Positions 19,073 to 27,393 of a stretch of 64,000 nucleotides of DNA are shown piece after piece (positions within the stretch are counted from its first letter, which is position 1; the number at the start of each line of letters is the position of its first letter). Below the pieces are notes generated by a model. The model was not told the origin of the DNA. It ran no database searches and saw nothing but the letters and a program-made list of their open reading frames with translations. The position numbers and the translations under genes were made by a program. The DNA lies in the NCBI RefSeq assembly GCF_001905735.1, contig NZ_LISW01000003.1, positions 558,341 through 622,340 of the forward strand. Reading direction: 5' to 3'. Source of the stretch: Streptomyces sp. CB01249 (GTDB taxonomy: Bacteria; Actinomycetota; Actinomycetes; Streptomycetales; Streptomycetaceae).

Positions 19073-19870
19073 ATGGGTAGATCGAAGCACCTCATATCGG
19101 CCATCGCGATCACCGCCGCCGGAGCGGCCCTCCTTGCGGGCTGCTCGTCCGGGGATTCCGACTCCGACGCGGCGGAACCGGCGGCCTCGTCCCCCGTCGC
19201 GTCCTCCCCGGCGGCGAGTCCGTCCGCGTCCGCAACGCCGTACACCGAACCCGCCGAGTGCGCGAGCCTCGGGCTCAAGTCGGAGGCGACGCTCGCCGGG
19301 AAGGACCTGGCCGGCTGCCTGTCCGCCGCGTTCGCCGCGTACGGGACCGGGACGGAGAACCTGCTCGTCGGGGACCGGTCGGGCACCACGCGGTTCCGCG
19401 TCGGGGACGATCCCGCGCTGGCGGGGGACGTCGACGGGGCGGACGGGAAGCACGCCGCGAACTCGTACGTCTCGGTCGGCGGCGAGGAGTGGATCAAGTC
19501 CGACGGGGTGTGGGAGAAGAGCGACTCCAAGGAGGAGGTCGACTCCGAGCTGGGGAGGAAGTACCGGACGGTCTCCGATCCGCAGGGCATCCCGGACCTC
19601 GTGGGCTCGTTCGCGACCTGGAAGGTGGACACCGAGAAGGCGCTGATCTCCCTGGAGAACGGCAAGAACGTCGAGGCGTGGCGCGTGACCAACGCCCAGC
19701 ACTTCGACTACCAGGGCTCCGAGGTGGTCGAGTACATCGTGTGGCTGGACGACGACGGCACCCCGGTGGGCGTCCAGAACACGTCGAACACGGCGGGCAA
19801 GTCGAACACCTACGTCCAGCACTTCTACGACCTCGGGCAGCCCGTCACCATCGAGGCGCCGCCCCAGTAG
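19073..19870 (+). CDS. Putative lipoprotein, unknown function
   Basis: A 265-residue exported lipoprotein. The N-terminus has a positive start, a hydrophobic stretch and the lipobox LLAGC with the lipidated cysteine at residue 24, followed by a serine/alanine/proline-rich linker (about 25-60). The mature domain (about 65-265), with segments such as KVDTEKALISLENGKNVEAWRV and VEYIVWLDDDGTPVGVQNT, suggests a LppX/LolA-like or ligand-binding beta-rich fold, but no family is certain. Monocistronic, followed by a hairpin. Confidence 0.8.
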   Translation: MGRSKHLISAIAITAAGAALLAGCSSGDSDSDAAEPAASSPVASSPAASPSASATPYTEPAECASLGLKSEATLAGKDLAGCLSAAFAAYGTGTENLLVGDRSGTTRFRVGDDPALAGDVDGADGKHAANSYVSVGGEEWIKSDGVWEKSDSKEEVDSELGRKYRTVSDPQGIPDLVGSFATWKVDTEKALISLENGKNVEAWRVTNAQHFDYQGSEVVEYIVWLDDDGTPVGVQNTSNTAGKSNTYVQHFYDLGQPVTIEAPPQ

Positions 19871-19888
19871 TCCGTCAGCGACCCCGTC

Positions 19889-19927
19889 CGCCCCGGGACC
19901 CGCACCGCACAGGCGGGCCCCGGGGCG
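19889..19927. terminator. Hairpin between convergent lipoprotein and isomerase genes
   Basis: CGCCCCGGG (19889-19897) pairs with CCCGGGGCG (19919-19927), and the enclosed CCCGC/GCGGG extends the stem. It lies between the lipoprotein stop (19870) and the convergent isomerase stop (19936), so it can serve both. Confidence 0.65.
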
Positions 19928-19935
19928 AAGCGGAA

Positions 19936-20763
19936 TCAACAGGCGTGCTCGGCGTACCGGGACGCCACCTCCGCCAGGACCTCCGCGCCGTCGCGCGCCC
20001 ACAGCGCCTCGTTGAAGATCTCCACCTCGACCGGGCCGTCGAAGCCCGTCGCCTCCACCGCCTCACGGAAGAAGCGGAAGTCCACGCTGCCGTCGCCGAG
20101 CTGGCCCCGGCCGAGCAGGACGCCGGCCGGTAGCGGGGTGATCCAGTCCGCGAGCTGGAAGGAGTGGATGCGGCCCGCCGCACCGGCCCGCGCGATCTGG
20201 GCGGGCGCCTGGTCGTCCCACCACAGGTGGTACGTGTCCACGACCACGCCCACCTGCTCGGCCGGGAAGCGCTCGGCGAGGTCCAGGGCCTGGGAGAGCG
20301 TCGAGACCACGCACCGGTCCGAGGCGAACATGGGGTGCAGGGGCTCGATGGCCAGGCGCACCCCGCGTTCGGCGGCGTAGGGCGCCAGCTCGGCCAGGGC
20401 GTCCGCGATGCGTTCGCGGGCCCCGTACAGGTCCTTGCTGCCTTCCGGGAGGCCGCCCGAGACGAGGACCAGGGTGTCCGTGCCCACGCCCGCCGCCTCG
20501 TCGAGCGCGGCGCGGTTGTCGTCCAGGGCGCGGGCGCGCTCCGCCGGGTCCAGGGCGGTGAGGAAGCCGCCCCGGCACAGGCTGGTGACGGTCAACCCGT
20601 GGTCGGCGACGAGGCGGGCCGTCGCCTCGACCCCGTACGACTGCACCGGGGCCCGCCAGAGGCCGACCTTGTCGATGCCCGCCTTCGCGCAGCCCTCGGC
20701 CAGCTCCGGCAGCGACCACTGCTTGATGGTCTCCTGGTTGATCGAGAGACGGCCGTCGCTCAT
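19936..20763 (-). CDS. IolI-type sugar phosphate isomerase/epimerase
   Basis: A 275-residue TIM-barrel protein (AP endonuclease 2-like). Metal-site segments are visible: LAIEPLHPMFASDRC (Glu), VVDTYHLWWD (Asp/His), IHSFQLADW (His) and VEVEIFNEALW (Glu). It is the third gene of the dehydrogenase, DUF993, isomerase operon and overlaps the DUF993 gene by 4 bp (ATGA), so translation is coupled. Members isomerise keto-cyclitols or keto-sugars, which fits oxidation by the upstream dehydrogenase followed by isomerisation. Exact substrate unknown. Confidence 0.85.
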   Translation of the reverse strand: MSDGRLSINQETIKQWSLPELAEGCAKAGIDKVGLWRAPVQSYGVEATARLVADHGLTVTSLCRGGFLTALDPAERARALDDNRAALDEAAGVGTDTLVLVSGGLPEGSKDLYGARERIADALAELAPYAAERGVRLAIEPLHPMFASDRCVVSTLSQALDLAERFPAEQVGVVVDTYHLWWDDQAPAQIARAGAAGRIHSFQLADWITPLPAGVLLGRGQLGDGSVDFRFFREAVEATGFDGPVEVEIFNEALWARDGAEVLAEVASRYAEHAC

Positions 20764-21905
20764 CGGGTGCCTCCGTTGACCGTGAGGAACGCCCGCATCC
20801 TCGACTCCGCGAGCTCCGGGTCCGGGAACAGGCCGAGCCCGTCGGCGAGTTCGTACGCCTTCGCCAGGTGCGGGAGCGAGCGGGCCGACTGGAGGCCGCC
20901 CACCATCGTGAAGTGGTCCTGGTGGCCCGCCAGCCAGGCGAGGAAGACGACGCCCGTCTTGTAGAAGCGGGTGGGTGCCTGGAAGAGGTGCCGGGACAAC
21001 TCGACGGTCGGGTCGAGCAGTTCGCGGAAGCCCTTCGTGTCACCGGTGTCCAGGACCCGTACCGCGTGCGCGGCCAGCGGGCCCAGCGGGTCGAAGATGC
21101 CGAGCAGCGCGTGGCTGAAGCCCCGGTCGTCGCCCGCGATCAGCTCCGGGTAGTTGAAGTCGTCCCCGGTGTAGCAGCGGACCCCGCTCGGCAGGCGGCG
21201 GCGCACGTCGATCTCGCGGTCCGCGTCGAGCAGCGACATCTTGATGCCGTCGACCTTGTCCGGGTGCTCCGCGATGACCTGGAGGAAGGTGTCGGTGGCG
21301 AGGTCCAGGTCGGTGGAGCCCCAGTAGCCTTCGAGCGCCGGGTCGAACATCGGGCCCAGCCAGTGCAGGACGACCGGTTCGGTGGCCTGGCGCAGCAGAT
21401 GGGCGTACGTGTCCAGGTAGTCCTGGGGGCCCTGTGCGGCGGCGGCGAGCGCGCGGGAGGCCATCAGGATCGCCTGGGCCCCGCTCTCCTCGACCACGGC
21501 GAGCTGTTCCTCGTACGCCGCGCGCACCTCGGCGAGCGTCGCCGGGCCGGGCGGCAGCTGGTCCGTGCCGACGCCGCAGGCGATGCGGCCTCCGACCGCC
21601 TTGGCCTCGGCGGCCGAGCGGCGGATCAGCTCCTCGGCGCCCGCCCAGTCCAGGCCCATGCCGCGCTGCGCGGTGTCCATGGCCTCGGCCACGCCCAGGC
21701 CGTGCGCCCAGAGGTGGCGGCGGAAGGCGAGCGTGGCGTCCCAGTCGACGGCGGCCGGGGAGTCCGGCGTGACGTCGGCGTACGGGTCGGCGACGACGTG
21801 CGCCGCGGAGAAGACCGTACGGGAGCCGAGCGGGGTGCCCGTCGGGGTGAGGTCGAGCGGGGTGGCCCGGGGTTCGTACGGGCCCTGCGGGAGATGGATG
21901 GTCAC
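20760..21905 (-). CDS. DUF993 family, dihydrodipicolinate synthase-like aldolase
   Basis: A 381-residue protein of the actinobacterial DUF993 family, distantly related to class I lyases of the DapA/NAL superfamily. Recognisable stretches include WDATLAFRRHLWAHGLGVAEAMDTAQRGMGLDW, the TIM-barrel strand GGRIACGVGTDQLP, and DGIKMSLLDADREIDVRRRL, where the lysine of IKMS could be the Schiff-base residue (inference). The start is GTG at 21905 with GGAG upstream. Placement between a Gfo/Idh/MocA dehydrogenase and an IolI-type isomerase implies a retro-aldol or dehydration step in sugar-acid or cyclitol degradation. Confidence 0.8.
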   Translation of the reverse strand: MTIHLPQGPYEPRATPLDLTPTGTPLGSRTVFSAAHVVADPYADVTPDSPAAVDWDATLAFRRHLWAHGLGVAEAMDTAQRGMGLDWAGAEELIRRSAAEAKAVGGRIACGVGTDQLPPGPATLAEVRAAYEEQLAVVEESGAQAILMASRALAAAAQGPQDYLDTYAHLLRQATEPVVLHWLGPMFDPALEGYWGSTDLDLATDTFLQVIAEHPDKVDGIKMSLLDADREIDVRRRLPSGVRCYTGDDFNYPELIAGDDRGFSHALLGIFDPLGPLAAHAVRVLDTGDTKGFRELLDPTVELSRHLFQAPTRFYKTGVVFLAWLAGHQDHFTMVGGLQSARSLPHLAKAYELADGLGLFPDPELAESRMRAFLTVNGGTR

Positions 21906-21983
21906 GGTGACGACTCCGGGGGTACGGGAGGGAGGCGGCGGGTCACGGCGTCGGCTCCAAGGGGCCGAGAGGCGGACGGCCGG

Positions 21984-23135
21984 TCACAGGGACAGCTCCG
22001 GGACGTCCAGGCGGCGGCCCTCCGCGTGGGACTTCAGGCCCAGCTCCGCGAGCTGCACGCCGCGGGCGCCCGCCATCAGGTCCCAGGCGTACGGCTCGTC
22101 CAGCACGACGTGGCGGAGGAACAGCTCCCACTGGGCCTTGAAGCCGTTGTCGAAGACCGCGTTGTCCGGGACCTCCTGCCACTGGTCGCGGAAGGACTCG
22201 GTGACCGGCAGGTCCGGATTCCAGACCGGCTTCGGGGTGGCCGAGCGGTGCTGGACGCGGCAGTTGCGCAGGCCCGCGACGGCGGAGCCGTGGGTCCCGT
22301 CCACCTGGAACTCGACCAGCTCGTCGCGGTTGACCCGGACCGCCCAGGAGGAGTTGATCTGCGCGACCGCGCCGCCCTCCAGCTGGAAGATCCCGTAGGC
22401 GGCGTCGTCGGCGGTCGCCGCGTACGGCTCGCCGCGCTCGTCCCGGCGCTCCGGGATGTGGGTCTGGACGTGCGCCTGGACCGTGGTGACCCGGCCGAAC
22501 AGCTCGTGGAGCACGTACTCCCAGTGCGGGAACATGTCCACGACGATGCCGCCGCCGTCCTCCGCGCGGTAGTTCCAGGAGGGGCGCTGCGCCTCCTGCC
22601 AGTCGCCCTCGAAGACCCAGTAGCCGAACTCGCCGCGCACCGACAGGATCTCGCCGAAGAAGCCGCCGTCGATGAGGCGCTTCAGCTTCAGCAGGCCCGG
22701 CAGGAAGATCTTGTCCTGGACGACGCCGTGCTTGATGCCGGCCTCCTGGGCCAGCCGGGCCAGGTCGAGGGCGCCTTCGACGTCCGTGGCGGTGGGCTTC
22801 TCGGTGTAGATGTGCTTGCCGGCGGCGACGGCCTTCTTGATCGCCTCCACCCGGGCCTGGGTGACCTGGGCGTCGAAGTAGATGTCGATGGTGTCGTCGC
22901 CGAGGACCGCGTCCAGGTCGGTCGACCACTCGGTCAGGCCGTGGCGGGCGGCCAGCTCCTCCAGGGCGTGGGCGCGGCGGCCGACGAGGACCGGTTCCGG
23001 CCACAGCACGTCGCCGTCGCCGAGGTCGAGGCCGCCCTGCTCGCGGATCGCGAGGATCGAGCGCACCAGGTGCTGCCGGTATCCCATGCGTCCCGTCACG
23101 CCGTTCATGGCGATGCGCACTGTCCTGCGTGTCAC
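21984..23135 (-). CDS. Gfo/Idh/MocA family NAD(P)-dependent dehydrogenase
   Basis: A 383-residue oxidoreductase. The N-terminal Rossmann part reads RIAMNGVTGRMGYRQHLVRSIL (variant GxxGxxG), and the family EKP motif occurs in AGKHIYTEKPTATD. The C-terminal beta-sheet domain includes WNYRAEDGGGIVVDMFPHWEYVL, matching the catalytic DxxxH pattern. The start is GTG at 23135 with GGAGGGAACTTTC upstream. It is first in the operon with the DUF993 and IolI-type genes and faces a LacI regulator across an operator. Probably oxidises a sugar or cyclitol; substrate unknown. Confidence 0.9.
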   Translation of the reverse strand: MTRRTVRIAMNGVTGRMGYRQHLVRSILAIREQGGLDLGDGDVLWPEPVLVGRRAHALEELAARHGLTEWSTDLDAVLGDDTIDIYFDAQVTQARVEAIKKAVAAGKHIYTEKPTATDVEGALDLARLAQEAGIKHGVVQDKIFLPGLLKLKRLIDGGFFGEILSVRGEFGYWVFEGDWQEAQRPSWNYRAEDGGGIVVDMFPHWEYVLHELFGRVTTVQAHVQTHIPERRDERGEPYAATADDAAYGIFQLEGGAVAQINSSWAVRVNRDELVEFQVDGTHGSAVAGLRNCRVQHRSATPKPVWNPDLPVTESFRDQWQEVPDNAVFDNGFKAQWELFLRHVVLDEPYAWDLMAGARGVQLAELGLKSHAEGRRLDVPELSL

Positions 23136-23157
23136 GAAAGTTCCCTCCGTACAGCCG

Positions 23158-23173
23158 TAGCAAGCGCTTTCTA
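23158..23173. promoter_or_regulatory. LacI-type operator in the divergent promoter
   Basis: TAGCAAGCGCTTTCTA centres on the palindrome AAGCGCTT (23162-23169), the classical LacI/GalR half-site arrangement with a central CG. It lies 23 bp upstream of the dehydrogenase start and 80 bp upstream of the lacI-type gene, where it can repress the catabolic operon. Confidence 0.8.
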
Positions 23174-23252
23174 TGCGGGATGACGCTAGCCTGCCGACAG
23201 CGGCCCGGACAAGAGGGGCCCGTCAATCGGTCACAGGCCACGGAGGAACGCG

Positions 23253-24317
23253 ATGACAGTCACCCTGGCGGACGTGGCGGCCCGCGCCCGGGTGTCCCCG
23301 GCCACCGTCTCCCGTGTGCTGAACGGCAATTACCCGGTGGCGGCGTCCACCCGGGAACGGGTGCTGCGCGCGGTGGACGATCTGGACTATGTGCTGAACG
23401 GGCAGGCCAGCGCCCTGGCGGCGGCCACCTCCGACCTGGTCGGCGTCCTCGTCAACGACATCGCCGACCCGTTCTTCGGGATCATGGCGGGCGCCGCGCA
23501 GACCGAGATCGGCGGGCCCGGCGACGGGTCCGGCCGGGCGGGCGGCGAGAAACTGGCGGTCGTCTGCAACACCGGCGGCTCCCCCGCCCGCGAGCTGACC
23601 TACCTCACCCTGCTCCAGCGCCAGCGCGCCGCCGCCGTCGTCCTCACCGGGGGCGCGGTGGAGGATCCGGAGCACCAGGTGGCGATGGCCGCGAAGCTGG
23701 CGAAGCTCGTGGAGGCGGGCACCCGGGTCGTGCTCTGCGGGCGGCCCCCGCTGCCGGACGGGGCGTCCGTGGTGGCCGCGCTGGCCTTCGACAACCAGGG
23801 CGGGGCCCGGCGCCTCACCGCGCATCTGCTGTCCCTGGGCCACCGCCGCATCGGCTATGTCGCGGGCCCGCTGGAACGGACCACCACCCGCCACCGGCTG
23901 GCCGGTCACCGCGAGGCGATGCGCGCGGCGGGGGCGGCCGGGGACGAGGACCGGCTGACCGTGCACGGCTCGTACGACCGGGGCTCCGGCTACGACGCGA
24001 CGGTCGAACTCCTGCGCCGCGAACCGGAGATCACGGCGGTGGTCGCGGCGAACGACACGGTGGCGCTCGGCGCGGCGGCGGCGATCCGGGACCGGGGGCT
24101 GCGCATCCCGGAGGACATCTCGGTGGCCGGCTTCGACGACCTGCCGTTCTCGGTGGACGTGGTCCCGGCCCTCACGACGGTGCGGCTGCCGCTGGTCGAG
24201 GCGGGGGCGCGGGCGGGCAGGCTGGCCATGGGCAAGGAGGACCCGCCGCCGGGCGGCATCGCGCTGATCCCGGCCGAGCTGATGGTCCGCGGCTCGACGG
24301 CGGCGCCCCGGGGGTGA
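23253..24317 (+). CDS. LacI family transcriptional regulator
   Basis: A 354-residue regulator. The N-terminal HTH and hinge are textbook: TLADVAARARVSPATVSRVLNGNYPVAASTRERVLRAVDDLDYVLNGQASALA. The periplasmic-binding-like effector domain follows (LVGVLVNDIADPFFGIMAGA ... SVAGFDDLPFSVDVVPALTTVRLP). A glycine-rich insertion (GGPGDGSGRAGGEK, about residue 90) within the first subdomain is unusual. The ATG has GGAGG 6 bp upstream. It is divergent from the dehydrogenase operon and should bind the AAGCGCTT palindrome; the next isomerase gene may belong to the same regulon. Confidence 0.92.
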   Translation: MTVTLADVAARARVSPATVSRVLNGNYPVAASTRERVLRAVDDLDYVLNGQASALAAATSDLVGVLVNDIADPFFGIMAGAAQTEIGGPGDGSGRAGGEKLAVVCNTGGSPARELTYLTLLQRQRAAAVVLTGGAVEDPEHQVAMAAKLAKLVEAGTRVVLCGRPPLPDGASVVAALAFDNQGGARRLTAHLLSLGHRRIGYVAGPLERTTTRHRLAGHREAMRAAGAAGDEDRLTVHGSYDRGSGYDATVELLRREPEITAVVAANDTVALGAAAAIRDRGLRIPEDISVAGFDDLPFSVDVVPALTTVRLPLVEAGARAGRLAMGKEDPPPGGIALIPAELMVRGSTAAPRG

Positions 24318-24400
24318 GCGCCGGGGGGCGGGGTACGTGTCAGGGCGCCCGCCTCTCGTAAGGTGCGGCGGCACCACGGAACGACGGAAGGAACACGCAA

Positions 24401-25183
24401 GTGAAGCTCGCTTTCTCCACCCTCGGGGTGCCGGGGCTGCCCATCGCCGACGTCGTCCGGCTGGCCGCCGACAACGGCTACCAGGGGGTCGAGCTGCGCG
24501 CCCACCCCGAGGAGCCGGTGCACCTGGGCCTCGGGCAGGCCGAACGGGCCGCCGTGCGGGCGGAGTTCGAGCGCGGCGGGGTCGAGATCCTGGGTGTGGC
24601 GGGGTACGCGAAGGTCGCCGCCGAGGGGTACGACCAGCCGGTCCTGGACGAGCTGGCCGCGCTGACCGAGCTGGCCCGGGACCTGGGCGCGTCGTACGTC
24701 CGGGTGTTCCCCGGGGGCGGCGAGCAGGACCCGGAGGAGGCCGACGCGGCCGCCGCGCGCAGGCTCGGGGCGGCCGCTCCGTACGCCGCCGACCTGGGCG
24801 TATGCCTGCTCCTGGAGACCCATGACTCGCACCGGGCGGGGGCCGATGTGGCCCGGGTGGCCGGGACCGTGGGGCACAAGAACATCGGTGCGCTGTGGGA
24901 CGTCATGCACACCTGGCTGGCGGGCGAGGAGCCGGTGACCAGCCACGCGGTGCTGGCCCCGCACCTCGGCTACGTACAGGTGAAGGACATCGCCTCGGCG
25001 GACGACACCACGCCGCTGGCGCTGGGTGCGGGGGTGCTGCCGCTGCGAGCGTGCCTGGACACGCTGGACCCGGACGGCTGGGTCTGCTGGGAGTACGAGA
25101 AGCGCTGGTACCCGGAGGCGGCGGAGCTGCCGGGGCTGCTGGGCGCGGGGCGGGAGCACCTGTTGCGGCTGGGGCCTGTCTGA
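24401..25183 (+). CDS. Sugar phosphate isomerase/epimerase (TIM barrel)
   Basis: A 260-residue AP endonuclease 2-like barrel: KLAFSTLGVPGLPIADVVRLAADNGYQGVELR at the start, then YVRVFPGG, CLLLETHDSHR (Glu ligand), ALWDVMHTWL (Asp/His), LGYVQVKDI (His replaced by Gln-Val-Lys-Asp type) and WVCWEYEKRW (Glu). Start is GTG at 24401 with GGAAGGAA upstream. It follows the lacI-type gene by 83 bp and forms a second isomerase for the same locus. Its last three codons and TGA stop are contributed by the palindromic repeat element that begins at 25169, so the natural C-terminus may have been trimmed or altered. Confidence 0.85.
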   Translation: MKLAFSTLGVPGLPIADVVRLAADNGYQGVELRAHPEEPVHLGLGQAERAAVRAEFERGGVEILGVAGYAKVAAEGYDQPVLDELAALTELARDLGASYVRVFPGGGEQDPEEADAAAARRLGAAAPYAADLGVCLLLETHDSHRAGADVARVAGTVGHKNIGALWDVMHTWLAGEEPVTSHAVLAPHLGYVQVKDIASADDTTPLALGAGVLPLRACLDTLDPDGWVCWEYEKRWYPEAAELPGLLGAGREHLLRLGPV

Positions 25184-25347
25184 CCATTCCCGTCGTCGCC
25201 CGCAGGGCGGCCGGGCGGCGTCAGGTGCGTGCTCTCGGCGTGCCGGCCCCAGACCCCTGTACTGGATGTACTGGGGTCTGGGGCCGGTGCGGCGAGAGTG
25301 CGTGCATGGCGTCGCCCGGCAGACGGGAATGGTCAGACAGGCCCCAG
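25169..25347. mobile_element. MITE-like palindromic element with 26-bp terminal inverted repeats
   Basis: The ends 25169-25194 (beginning CTGGGGCCTGTCTGACC) and 25322-25347 are perfect 26-bp inverted repeats. The interior is also largely self-complementary: CCGGCCCCAGACCCC near 25243-25257 pairs with its complement around 25272-25286, and the intermediate arms pair imperfectly. The whole 179 bp could fold into one long hairpin. It codes for nothing. Similar repeats are scattered between Streptomyces genes (recollection, not searched). No clear target-site duplication is seen. It also lies between convergent genes and may act as a terminator. Confidence 0.8.
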
Positions 25348-25370
25348 GCGCGCCCAAGCAGTAAGCGGTC

Positions 25371-26258
25371 TCAGGCCGGGACCGGTTCCCGGGCGGGTGC
25401 GCGGCGCGTCCCGGACAGCGAGGTGAGCGCCACCCCGCCGACCAGGAGCGCCGCCGCGCACCACCGCAGCGGGCTCACCGACTCGTCCAGCAGCAGCGCG
25501 GCCGAGGACATCCCGAAGACGGGCACCAGCAGGGTGAAGGGGGCGACGGAGGACGCCTGGTAGCGGCTGAGCAGGAAGCCCCACGCGCCGAAGCCGAAGA
25601 CCGTGGCGACCCAGGCGACGAAGACGAGGGCCCCGGCGCCGCTCCAGTCGAGCCCGGCCAGCGCCGCGCGGTCACGGTCCCAGCCCTCGAAGAGCAGCGA
25701 GAGCCCGAGCAGCGGCAGGACGGGCACGGTCGAGACCCACACCATGAAGTTGAGCGGGTCGGGCGGGGCGGCCTTGCGGGTCAGCACGTTGGACACGCCC
25801 CAGCAGGCGGCCGCCGCGATCACCAGGACGAAGGCGAGCACGGGCCCGCTCGCGCCCTCGTCCACCGCCGCGACGCCGATCCCGGCGAGCGCCACCGCCA
25901 TGCCCAGGAGCTTGGTGCGGCCCGGGCGTTCGCCCAGCGCGACGGCCGCGAAGAGTGCGGTGAAGACGGCCTGGACCTGGAGGACGAGCGAGGAGAGCCC
26001 GGCACCCATGCCCCGGTCCATGCCGATGAAGAGCAGCCCGAACTTGGCGACCCCGAGGGCCAGTCCGACCCCGACGATCCACTTCCAGGCGACCTTCGGA
26101 CGCCCGACGAAGAAGACGGCCGGCAGGGCGGCGACCAGGAAGCGGAGGGCCGAGAAGAGGAGCGGCGGGAAGTGGTCGAGGCCCAGCTCGATGACGACGA
26201 AATTGACACCCCAGACGGCTGCCACCAGGGCGGCCAGGGCGATGTGAAGGGGACGCAT
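25371..26258 (-). CDS. EamA/DMT superfamily transporter
   Basis: An inner-membrane transporter of about 295 residues with ten predicted TM helices in two EamA repeats (first repeat begins IALAALVAAVWGVNFVVIELGLDHFPPLLFSALRF; second GPVLAFVLVIAAAACWGVSNVLTRKA). Family members export amino acids or metabolites. The ATG at 26258 (MRPLHIALAAL) was preferred because TM1 starts at once; an upstream ATG at 26285 lacks a ribosome-binding site. It is divergent from a LysR regulator, a typical exporter/regulator pair. Confidence 0.88.
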   Translation of the reverse strand: MRPLHIALAALVAAVWGVNFVVIELGLDHFPPLLFSALRFLVAALPAVFFVGRPKVAWKWIVGVGLALGVAKFGLLFIGMDRGMGAGLSSLVLQVQAVFTALFAAVALGERPGRTKLLGMAVALAGIGVAAVDEGASGPVLAFVLVIAAAACWGVSNVLTRKAAPPDPLNFMVWVSTVPVLPLLGLSLLFEGWDRDRAALAGLDWSGAGALVFVAWVATVFGFGAWGFLLSRYQASSVAPFTLLVPVFGMSSAALLLDESVSPLRWCAAALLVGGVALTSLSGTRRAPAREPVPA

Positions 26259-26358
26259 GGACCGAGGATCACCCGCCCCGACCATGTAGCACCAGCGCGC
26301 GTTTCTTCATGGTGGAATTGAGCATCGCTAACGAATGACGCCGCCCCGGAGGCCTCGG

Positions 26359-27267
26359 ATGCTCGATCTCGCCCGGCTGCGCGCCCTGCACGCGGTCTCC
26401 GTCCACGGGTCCGTCGCGGGCGCCGCGGCGGCCCTCGGCTACACCCCGTCGGCCGTCTCGCAGCAGATCACCAAGCTGGAGCGGGAGACCCGCACGACTC
26501 TGCTCGAACGGCGCGGGCGGGGCGTCGCGCTGACCGAGGAGGCCGTCCATCTGGCGGCTGCCGCCCAGCAGTTGCTGGCGATCGTGGAGCGCGCGGAGAC
26601 CTCGCTGGAGGAGCGCCGGGGGCTGCCGACCGGGCGGCTGTCGGTGGGGGCGTTCCCCTCGGCGGCGCGCGGGCTGCTGCCCGGGGCGCTGGCGGATCTG
26701 GACCGCGAGCACCCGGAGCTGGACGTCCGGATGACCGAGGTGGACCCGCATCTGTCGGTGGACCTGGTCGCGAAGGGCGTGATCGATCTGGCCGTCGCGC
26801 ACGACTGGGACATCGCCCCGCTGCCCGCTCCGGAGGGCGTGGAGCAGGCGGTGATCGGGGACGACCTCTGCGACCTGCTGGTCCCCGCGGGGCACCGGCT
26901 GGCGGGGCGGGACGGGGTGCGGCGCGAGGAACTGGCGCGGGAGCGGTGGATCTGCCAGCCGCCGGGGACGGTCTGCCACGACTGGCTCGTACGGACGTTG
27001 CGCGCGGCGGGGTACGCGCCGGACATCCGGCACCAGGCGGAGGAGAACCACACCCAGCTCGCCCTGCTCGCCGCCGGTCTCGGGGTCGCGATGATCCCCC
27101 GGCTGGGGCGCGGGCCGCTGCCGGAGGGCGTGGTGGCGGTGCGGATGGACCCGGTGCCGGTGCGGCGGCTGTACGCGCTGTGGCGTACGGGGGCGGCCCG
27201 GCGGCCCGCGATCACGGCGGCGGTCGCGGCACTCCAGGCGCACGGGGCGCGGGTGGGTCTGCGGTAG
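26359..27267 (+). CDS. LysR family transcriptional regulator
   Basis: A 302-residue regulator with N-terminal wHTH LDLARLRALHAVSVHGSVAGAAAALGYTPSAVSQQITKLERETRTTLLERRGRGVALTEE and a type-2 periplasmic-binding effector domain starting LSVGAFPSAARGLLPGALADL. The ATG at 26359 has GGAGG at 26348-26352; the frame opens earlier at 26335 but without such a site. It probably controls the divergent DMT exporter. The gap contains the AT-rich stretch TTTCTTCATGGTGGAA (26301-26316), which fits a T-N11-A LysR box. Confidence 0.9.
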   Translation: MLDLARLRALHAVSVHGSVAGAAAALGYTPSAVSQQITKLERETRTTLLERRGRGVALTEEAVHLAAAAQQLLAIVERAETSLEERRGLPTGRLSVGAFPSAARGLLPGALADLDREHPELDVRMTEVDPHLSVDLVAKGVIDLAVAHDWDIAPLPAPEGVEQAVIGDDLCDLLVPAGHRLAGRDGVRREELARERWICQPPGTVCHDWLVRTLRAAGYAPDIRHQAEENHTQLALLAAGLGVAMIPRLGRGPLPEGVVAVRMDPVPVRRLYALWRTGAARRPAITAAVAALQAHGARVGLR

Positions 27268-27313
27268 GCGTGGGGCACCTGAGACGCGCTCAAAACGGCC
27301 CGCACCCTTGACC

Positions 27314-27357
27314 GGAAGTTATTTTCTGGATATCCGTGCTCCTTGGAAGTTTCTTTC
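27314..27357 (+). promoter_or_regulatory. Paired direct repeat upstream of the GH3 gene (operator candidate)
   Basis: GGAAGTTATTTTC (27314-27326) and GGAAGTTTCTTTC (27345-27357) are near-identical 13-mers spaced 31 bp apart, about three helical turns, in an unusually AT-rich leader just before the glycoside hydrolase gene. The helical phasing suggests cooperative binding of a regulator. The factor is unknown. Confidence 0.5.
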
Positions 27358-27393
27358 ACCCCCTCGTCACCGAGAACGGCCGAAGGAGCTCAC

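Noticed and set aside
25229..25426. Small proteins inside the palindromic element
   Set aside because: The frames follow the inverted repeat symmetry and have no start signals; the element appears non-coding.
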